DNA of 64,000 nucleotides from UBA4744 sp963717135 (GTDB lineage: Bacteria > Actinomycetota > Acidimicrobiia > Spongiisociales > UBA4744): positions 186,001 to 250,000 of the forward strand of contig CAVQVN010000002.1 of the NCBI GenBank assembly GCA_963717135.1, in the 5' to 3' direction. Positions 58,949 to 64,000 of the stretch are shown here, piece after piece. Position 1 is the first letter of the stretch. Each line of letters begins with the position of its first letter. The notes under the pieces are model-generated. The model did no database searches. It saw nothing but the letters and a program-made list of their open reading frames with translations, and was not told where the DNA came from. The translations under genes were made by a program, and so were the position numbers.

Positions 58949-59965
58949 TCAGGCGGACAGCGCGCCGACCGACGGGAGGAATTCCTCAGAGGCGGGATCG
59001 GCCGATGGAAGTGAGAGGACAAATATGCTGACGCGGTGCTCATATCGATAGGTGAGGTCGCCACCCATCAGACGGGCAAGTTGCCGGGAGACGTTCAATC
59101 CCAGACCAACCGAGCCCGAGACCGGGGTGTCTGTGTGTCCCTGCTGGTACGCCTCGAAAACGGTCTCTCGCTCCTTCTCTGGAATACCCGGGCCGTCGTC
59201 GCAGACGCAGACAGTTGATTGTCCACTCCCCGATCGCACCACCACCGAGATTGATTCACCTCCGTACCGGATGGCGTTGGTGAGAAGGTTGCGAATGATC
59301 TGGCGGACCCGGGATGGGTCCGCTCGCACCGGAGAATGCTCTATGTCCAAAGAGATGGAGTCGCGTACCTCCTTAGCGCACACACAACCCCGCACCACGG
59401 TCCGGACCTCACTGCCCAGATCGATCAATTCGGGAACGATGGTCATCGTTCCCACTTCGGCGCGGGCGGCCACCAGCAGGTCCTCGATGATGTTGTTGAT
59501 TTCCCGACTCTGATCACCGATCAGCTCGGCCAATTCGCCGTACTCCATATCCCCTTGCGCCCACAAAGCATCCCGCAACTCGTCGGCGAATCCCAATACC
59601 ACGGTAAGCGGGTTTCGTACCTCATGGCTGACGGTTGCCACAAACTGGTCCTTCGAACGCATCAGATTCTCGAGTTGAGTGTTGGCGGCACTCAACTCAG
59701 CAGTGCGGTCCTTGACCTTCTCGTCGGTAGCTCGCAGGGCAGCGTCGACATTCGAGTACTCAATACCGATCAACCTGCCGGCAAACCCGAGAACGAGTGG
59801 AGCCAGATCGACGATCCAGAGGACGGACTGGGCAGCGTGTGCCGCGGAAATCTGGTCGAAGGAATGCCCGCCGCCTGCCAGCATCCATCCGGCCGCCGGA
59901 AAGAGCGCCCCAAACAGTATTCCGCCCAAAGTCCACCGGCGGATGAGCGATCTGCGACGTTGCAT
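58949..59965 (-). CDS. Sensor histidine kinase
   Basis: 338 residues from the ATG at 59965. Two N-terminal membrane spans (about 12-31 and 43-65), a short coiled-coil, then a HisKA domain with the phospho-His in FVATVSHEVRNPLTVVLGF (about residue 121), and a HATPase_c domain with NAIRYGG, DDGPGIPEKERETVFEAY and SVGLGLNVSRQLARLMGG. No response regulator gene is adjacent, so the partner is unknown. The frame reaching 60109 adds non-family residues and was cut. Confidence 0.85.
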   Translation of the reverse strand: MQRRRSLIRRWTLGGILFGALFPAAGWMLAGGGHSFDQISAAHAAQSVLWIVDLAPLVLGFAGRLIGIEYSNVDAALRATDEKVKDRTAELSAANTQLENLMRSKDQFVATVSHEVRNPLTVVLGFADELRDALWAQGDMEYGELAELIGDQSREINNIIEDLLVAARAEVGTMTIVPELIDLGSEVRTVVRGCVCAKEVRDSISLDIEHSPVRADPSRVRQIIRNLLTNAIRYGGESISVVVRSGSGQSTVCVCDDGPGIPEKERETVFEAYQQGHTDTPVSGSVGLGLNVSRQLARLMGGDLTYRYEHRVSIFVLSLPSADPASEEFLPSVGALSA

Positions 59966-60026
59966 GTCACCCAGAGTTATCGGCGGCACGAAGGTAAATC
60001 CTGAGCAAGAGTGCAGGCTTGGTCCG

Positions 60027-60167
60027 TCAGGATTGCTTGCTTCGCTGCCAGAACACCCAGTACATGAACCCGAGCCAGGCAACCCCGCCCATGGTGGAGA
60101 AAAGATCATCGCCGAACGACCACATCAATACAGCCGGTAACCAGCCCACCAACATCCACCAGATCAT
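60027..60167 (-). CDS. Small hydrophobic hypothetical protein
   Basis: 46 residues forming one or two membrane helices (WWMLVGWLPAVLMW and WLGFMYWVFW) and a basic tail. It is 61 bases upstream of the kinase start on the same strand, so it may be a small partner, but there is no strong Shine-Dalgarno and no known family. Low confidence as a gene. Confidence 0.35.
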   Translation of the reverse strand: MIWWMLVGWLPAVLMWSFGDDLFSTMGGVAWLGFMYWVFWQRSKQS

Positions 60168-60373
60168 GTTGGAGTTGCTCACTACCCAACGGTAATCCAG
60201 GGCGCCTTTCGTAGTGTTTCTAGCGGTCGGGGTTTGAACCTCCCCGAGTCTTCTGGAGGCTCCATGACCAACCCGGGATTTCGGCAACCAGAAATCCGGT
60301 AGAGACAACGTCAATGTGTTCACCCGGCTGGGTTCGATAGAAACCCCGGTGCCGGACGCGTTCAAGCCATTCG

Positions 60374-60460
60374 GTGGAGGTACCGGCTGCCAAACGGGGT
60401 GCGGCCTGGGATGAGGTGCTGGGCAGCACCCGGCGGGCTCTCGCTGAGGCGCGTCGGTGA
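60374..60460 (+). pseudogene. Possible remnant of the antitoxin partner of the PIN protein
   Basis: A 28-residue open stretch in the frame just before the PIN gene (VEVPAAKRGAAWDEVLGSTR) ends with TGA that overlaps the PIN GTG (GTGA). This resembles only the C-terminal part of a short antitoxin, and a TAG stop lies 39 bases before the GTG (60335-60337) in the same frame. No DNA-binding half is seen. From 60168 to 60373 I see no gene. Confidence 0.25.
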
Positions 60461-60849
60461 CGGCTTTCGTCGACACCAACGTTCTAATCAGGCATCTTAC
60501 CGCCGATCCTCCGGACCTGGCCGCACGCGCCACCGCCTTCCTGGCTGGAGCCGAAGAGTTGCTCCTCCCCGACCTCATCGTTGCTGAAGTCGTCTACGTG
60601 CTCGAGTCTTTCTATGAGTTACCCGTCGACGAGGTGGCCCGGTTGGTGCGATCGGTGATCGCGTTCCCTCCCATCCGGACGCTGGATTCTGCCCTCCTGC
60701 TCCGTGCGCTAGAGGTGTACGAAACCCACCGCATCGACTTCGCAGAGGCCTGTCTAGCGGCATCGGCCGAGGCCTCCGGGATACACGACATCACCTCATA
60801 CGACCGAAGCATCGACCGTGTGACCACCGCCAACCGGACCGAACCCTGA
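60457..60849 (+). CDS. PIN-domain ribonuclease, VapC-like
   Basis: 130 residues. Acidic active-site pattern: TAFVDTNVLIRHL (D6), IVAEVVYVLES (E44 region), FAEACLAASAEASG (E/D near 98) and SYDRSIDR (D near 117). These are the four PIN acid positions. Toxins of this type cleave tRNA or rRNA. The usual antitoxin is missing or reduced just upstream, so this copy may be orphan and inactive in effect, or controlled from elsewhere. GTG start. Confidence 0.8.
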   Translation: MTAFVDTNVLIRHLTADPPDLAARATAFLAGAEELLLPDLIVAEVVYVLESFYELPVDEVARLVRSVIAFPPIRTLDSALLLRALEVYETHRIDFAEACLAASAEASGIHDITSYDRSIDRVTTANRTEP

Positions 60850-61524
60850 CCCCAGGCCAAGTTGGCGACACCAGCGAGGTGAGACCTCACCGATGATTCC
60901 GACGCTGCCGGATGTGTGGCCTGACCAGGCCCCAACCGCCCCGAGCCGCATCGGCGGTCTCGGGCGGTGTCGCCGACCTGTGGTTGAATCAGGGGATGCG
61001 AAAGCGCCTGTGGACTGTTGCTCTGGGTCATTTTCAGCTCGGGCTTAGCGATTCGAGATCTGTGGCTCGCTGCGCAGGGCAGAGGCGTGACACCCAACCG
61101 GTTGCTTCGCTCCGAGACGACTGCTTTCAGCTTGTCTGCGATTTGCGGTCTGGCAGCGCTGACATCTCTGCGAGCAACCGGTCGCGCCGGGGTTAAGGCG
61201 CTGACGACCGCCACTGATGCAGCGGGAGTCGCAGCCGTCGTGATGCACGGAGTTCGCCTCGTCATCTATCTCAGGGAGCGTGGGACAAAACCCCGATGAC
61301 GTCGCTGCGCTCACGAGGCAGCGCGACGCCGATCAACAGATAGCAGACGAGAACGAGCGGAACCCCAGACCGAGCCGAACGGCATTTCCTGCGCTACCGG
61401 CCCAGCTCCGCGGTATACGCGGGCCGTGGCAGAGTCTCCCCGACCGATACGCTCGATCTGTCGGATACCCGCCACACCATGGGCGAGATCGGGCTCATAA
61501 GGCATTAGCCCAGAGGCTCTTTTC
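60850..61524. other. Low-information interval with one doubtful small gene
   Basis: A 675-base stretch without a well-supported gene. A frame at 61018-61299 may be real (separate entry). Other frames give Arg/Ser-rich translations that look like shadow reading. I see no tRNA, inverted repeat or insertion-sequence end here. The stretch follows an orphan toxin gene and may be decayed sequence. Confidence 0.4.
61018..61299 (+). CDS. Doubtful small membrane-protein frame
   Basis: 93 residues with two hydrophobic segments (about 1-20, LWVIFSSGLAIRDLWLAAQG, and about 34-50, AFSLSAICGLAALTSL) and a third near 65-85. The TTG start has no Shine-Dalgarno. A neighbouring frame starts with ATG at 60997 (MRKRLWTVALGH), which suggests that the true N-terminus is in the other frame and a frameshift separates them. 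No family was recognised. Confidence 0.35.
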   Translation: MLWVIFSSGLAIRDLWLAAQGRGVTPNRLLRSETTAFSLSAICGLAALTSLRATGRAGVKALTTATDAAGVAAVVMHGVRLVIYLRERGTKPR

Positions 61525-62769
61525 CTACCCGCCGGCCCGCAATGCATCCACCGGTTCCAGCCGTGCGGCTCGCAACGCCGGGTAGACACCTGCAATGAGC
61601 CCGGTGACCGCTCCGAGTGAGGGGGCGGCCAACGGAACCCAGGGATCGAGCACCGGCGTCCAGGTACGGGTGGCGGACACGACAACGACGACCAGCACAC
61701 CGACGCTCGTGCCGATGATGCCGCCCGCCAATCCCATTCCGGTCGATTCGACGAGGAATTGGGCGGCGATATGCCGGCGCGCTGCTCCCACCGCTCTACG
61801 AAGCCCGATCTCGCCGATGCGTTCCAACACCGACACCAGGGTCACATTGGCGATCCCGATGGCCCCGACGAGCAGGGATACGCCCCCCAGAACCAAGAAG
61901 AGGGCGTTCACGTCCTCTTCCACATCCCTGCGCAGATCCTCAGGTTCGGGAGGTTTTTGAACCCGCAACAAGCCTGGCTCCTCCGGCGATAAGGCAACGG
62001 CGGCTTGGGACGCGATCAGCGAAGCAGCGCCGATCTCGGTGTCGATCTGGACCGTCTCAGGAGATTCGAGATCGTAAAGCGCTTGGGCCGTGCCCTCCGG
62101 GACAATCACTGCGTTCAATAGCTCCGGTTGGCGGTCCACCTCCGTCAGGATCCCGACGGCCACGAAGCTCACTTCACCAACAAAGATGACAGGTTGCTGA
62201 TCGACCCTGACAATATTCAGCTTCTGAGCGGCTCCCCTTCCCAATACGGCGACACGATCGGCCCGCCGTGAATGCCCGAGGTCGAACCAGCGGCCGGTTG
62301 AGAGAGTGCCTCTGACTGCTTCGTAGAGTCCCGGCGATGCTGCGATCATCGGTATTTGGAATTCGGTCTGACCGAGCGGATCGTTGATAGGCACCGAACG
62401 GGTGAGGTCGGCGCCCACGGACACGTTGGCCATGCTGCCCGCTGCGATCACTCCATTGAGCCTGTTGAGGCGGTCTTCGGCGTCCCATGGTATGGCCACC
62501 CTGGGGGCTTCGCTTCCGAAGAATCCTCGATCCGACGACACCACGACCGAGGTGGCGGCAAGCTCGTTGAAGGTCCCGACGATCTGGTTTCCCGCCGTCT
62601 TGGCAATACCAAGCGTGGCCACCAGGGCACCGATGCCCAGCACCGTGCCCAGCACGGTAAGGAAGGTACGGCCCGGTCTGGCGAACAGGCCGGCCGTTGC
62701 CTCTGACGCCAGGTCACGGGCCGAAAGTCGGGCGGGCCGCAGCGGATCATCCAACTCGGCCGTCCTCAC
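61525..62769 (-). CDS. MacB/FtsX-type ABC transporter permease
   Basis: 414 residues. First membrane span at about 35-55 (FLTVLGTVLGIGALVATLG), a large exterior MacB_PCD-like domain (about 60-285) and three more spans at the end, with GEIGLRRAVGAARRHIAAQF as the FtsX cytoplasmic loop and LVESTGMGLAGGIIG. It pairs with the ATPase that overlaps it by 23 bases. Such systems export peptides, macrolides or lipoproteins; the cargo is unknown. Confidence 0.9.
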   Translation of the reverse strand: MRTAELDDPLRPARLSARDLASEATAGLFARPGRTFLTVLGTVLGIGALVATLGIAKTAGNQIVGTFNELAATSVVVSSDRGFFGSEAPRVAIPWDAEDRLNRLNGVIAAGSMANVSVGADLTRSVPINDPLGQTEFQIPMIAASPGLYEAVRGTLSTGRWFDLGHSRRADRVAVLGRGAAQKLNIVRVDQQPVIFVGEVSFVAVGILTEVDRQPELLNAVIVPEGTAQALYDLESPETVQIDTEIGAASLIASQAAVALSPEEPGLLRVQKPPEPEDLRRDVEEDVNALFLVLGGVSLLVGAIGIANVTLVSVLERIGEIGLRRAVGAARRHIAAQFLVESTGMGLAGGIIGTSVGVLVVVVVSATRTWTPVLDPWVPLAAPSLGAVTGLIAGVYPALRAARLEPVDALRAGG

Positions 62770-63451
62770 TCAGGTTCCCGTCTCGCATCGAGACAGAACG
62801 TCGGGCGTGGGCACTGACCTGTTCGTCATGGGTCACCACGATGAGGGTGAGCCCATCGTCGCGGAGTTCCTCGAATAACCCGAGGATCGCTTCGGAGGTG
62901 GCACTGTCGAGATTGCCGGTTGGCTCATCGCACAGCAGTAGGGCGGGGTGGGTGACGGTGGCTCTGGCGATAGCTACACGTTGCCGTTCCCCACCCGATA
63001 GCTTGCCGGGCCGGAAATCCATCCGGTGGCTCAGCCCGACTCGCGTCAGGGAGTCGCGCGCCAGCTGCTCTCGCCTGGCCCGGGGCCAGCGGTTGTAGAG
63101 CATCGCCACCATCACGTTTTCCAGCACCGTTCGATTCGGGAGGAGGTGAAATTCTTGAAAGACGAATCCGATCCTTTGCCCCCGCAATGCGGTCCTGTCC
63201 CCCTCGCTCAGATCTGAGACATCTCGACCTTCAAAACGGTATTGGCCTCCTGACGGGCGGTCGAGAAGCCCGAGAATGTTCAACAGGCTCGACTTGCCGC
63301 TCCCAGACGGTCCGACCACAGAGAGATAGTCACCGTCGCGGACGCACAGATGGACGTCGCGCAGGGCTTTCACCTCCACTTCCCCCGACTGGTAGGTCAG
63401 GTCGATGCCGGTCAACTCAATGACGGGTGTTCCGTTACGAGCCGGTTGCAT
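62747..63451 (-). CDS. MacB-type ABC transporter ATP-binding protein
   Basis: 234 residues with Walker A GPSGSGKSS, Q-loop FVFQEFHLLPN, signature KLSGGERQRVAIARAT, Walker B ALLLCDEPTGNLDS and H-loop LIVVTHDEQVS. The LSGGERQ and CDEPTGNLD forms are typical of LolD/MacB proteins. It overlaps both neighbours (23 and 17 bases), so fusion protein, ATPase and permease form one operon. Confidence 0.95.
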   Translation of the reverse strand: MQPARNGTPVIELTGIDLTYQSGEVEVKALRDVHLCVRDGDYLSVVGPSGSGKSSLLNILGLLDRPSGGQYRFEGRDVSDLSEGDRTALRGQRIGFVFQEFHLLPNRTVLENVMVAMLYNRWPRARREQLARDSLTRVGLSHRMDFRPGKLSGGERQRVAIARATVTHPALLLCDEPTGNLDSATSEAILGLFEELRDDGLTLIVVTHDEQVSAHARRSVSMRDGNLSEDGRVG

Positions 63452-64000
63452 AGCCGACCACGACCAGGTCGTCCTCCTCGAGCGTGCCCTCTACCACCGT
63501 GACCTCGACCAGGCCACCTGCCGCGAGCCCCGGCTCAACGGACACAAACCGAGTGGTGCCGTCGCCCTGATCGACCTCGACGCGGGTGGCTCCGTCTGCC
63601 GTGGCCGACAGGGCGGCGGCCGGTACGGCCAGGACCTCACCCACCGTTGATTTCACCGGGATCACGACCTTCACGTTCCTGCCGATGAGATCCTCGGGCA
63701 CGTCGGCAACCGAGATTTGCAGATAGTGCCGATTGGGTCCAACGTTGTTGGTGTTGGCCCGCTCGGCGATCACGGTGACGGTTCCGGGAATGGGGGCATC
63801 GAGACTGGAATCCTCGACAGAAACCGGTTCGCCTTCTTCGATGAGCGGCGCGTCCCGTTCCGATACCGAGCCTCGGATGGCCAGTTCTGAGCCGGTTACG
63901 GTCATGAAGCTCCCGGACAGGATCCCGCCCCTGGATACGGTCATGCGATCGATCCGAACCGGAAGACGTTTTAGAAAGAGAAGCTCACCGGACGGGATCC
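63435..64000 (-). CDS. Periplasmic adaptor (HlyD/MacA-like), 5' end outside window
   Basis: At least 188 residues; the frame is open to the right window edge, with LPVRIDR upstream of an internal ATG at 63944. The visible part contains ELAIRGSVSERDAPLIEEGE and IPGTVTVIAERANTNNVGPN, the barrel region of membrane-fusion proteins, then VVIPVKSTVGEVLAVPAAAL and VEVTVVEGTLEEDDLVVVG. It would link the MacB-type permease to the wall or an exit path. The start cannot be given. Confidence 0.8.
   Translation of the reverse strand, partial: IPSGELLFLKRLPVRIDRMTVSRGGILSGSFMTVTGSELAIRGSVSERDAPLIEEGEPVSVEDSSLDAPIPGTVTVIAERANTNNVGPNRHYLQISVADVPEDLIGRNVKVVIPVKSTVGEVLAVPAAALSATADGATRVEVDQGDGTTRFVSVEPGLAAGGLVEVTVVEGTLEEDDLVVVGYATGS

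Noticed and set aside
60220..60285. A tRNA-like T-arm (GGGGTTTGAACCTCCCC region)
   Set aside because: The putative stem-loop has a nine-base loop on pairing, and no acceptor, D or anticodon arm can be built on either strand.
60612..61265. A 217-residue minus-strand frame across the PIN gene and the following interval
   Set aside because: It covers the PIN gene antisense and has Ser/Arg/Ala-rich composition without motifs.

Overview
The window looks like a chromosomal segment of a high-G+C actinobacterium, most likely of the Acidimicrobiia type (inference). Three things point there. Several lipoproteins have Thr/Glu-Thr-rich linkers just after the lipobox cysteine. The glycine-cleavage, GarA/FHA, FtsR and bifunctional-nuclease genes keep the order known from mycobacteria. 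The Tad pilus locus has no outer-membrane secretin. No rRNA, tRNA or CRISPR array was recognised. Genes are densely packed, often with 1-8 bp start/stop overlaps, and GTG and TTG starts are common.

Layout. 1-765: 3' part of a 6-phosphogluconate-dehydrogenase-like oxidoreductase. 852-4284: ROK sugar kinase, DrrB/DrrA-type ABC exporter, hot-dog thioesterase. 4382-12030: a sugar-use locus (GH97 glycosidase, MalG/MalF-type permeases, Tat lipoprotein binding protein, divergent DeoR regulator), with an intact IS481-type element at 6276-7681 in the tiny gap between the glycosidase and the permeases. 12089-14657: polar amino-acid ABC importer. 14654-16496: SAM hydrolase next to an adenosine deaminase. 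16511-21109: YceI-like protein, HSL-type esterase, a secreted CXXCH/calcium-loop protein with an Asp/His tail, a class C beta-lactamase-like lipoprotein and a methyltransferase relic. 21169-28489: a compact Tad pilus operon. 28585-33982: hypothetical protein, cysteine synthase homologue, BON-OmpA membrane protein coupled to a substrate-binding lipoprotein, VC0807-like membrane protein.

33928-41012: SDR, zinc-ribbon protein, DUF4388 protein, peptidoglycan hydrolase, RNase HII, YqgE/AlgH, YajQ, GNAT and a second adenosine deaminase. 41009-51731: glycine cleavage (gcvT, split gcvPA/gcvPB, gcvH) enclosing a conserved core of a PD-(D/E)XK-like protein, MerR regulator, K+ channel, bifunctional nuclease, hypoxanthine phosphoribosyltransferase, D-Ala-D-Ala carboxypeptidase, FtsR and a GarA-like FHA protein. 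51780-58785: pgsA-type phosphotransferase joined to a complete oligopeptide ABC importer. 58949-64000: histidine kinase, orphan VapC-type PIN protein, a low-information stretch and a MacB-type efflux system cut by the window edge.

Most unusual observations: two genes (PD-(D/E)XK-like and pgsA-like) whose only sensible start is a CTG overlapping the upstream TGA (CTGA) behind a strong Shine-Dalgarno; a set of four Tad prepilin-like proteins in which residue +5 is E, E, Q and N; a four-BON plus OmpA protein in an organism with no other outer-membrane signature; and an IS with duplicated terminal repeats.
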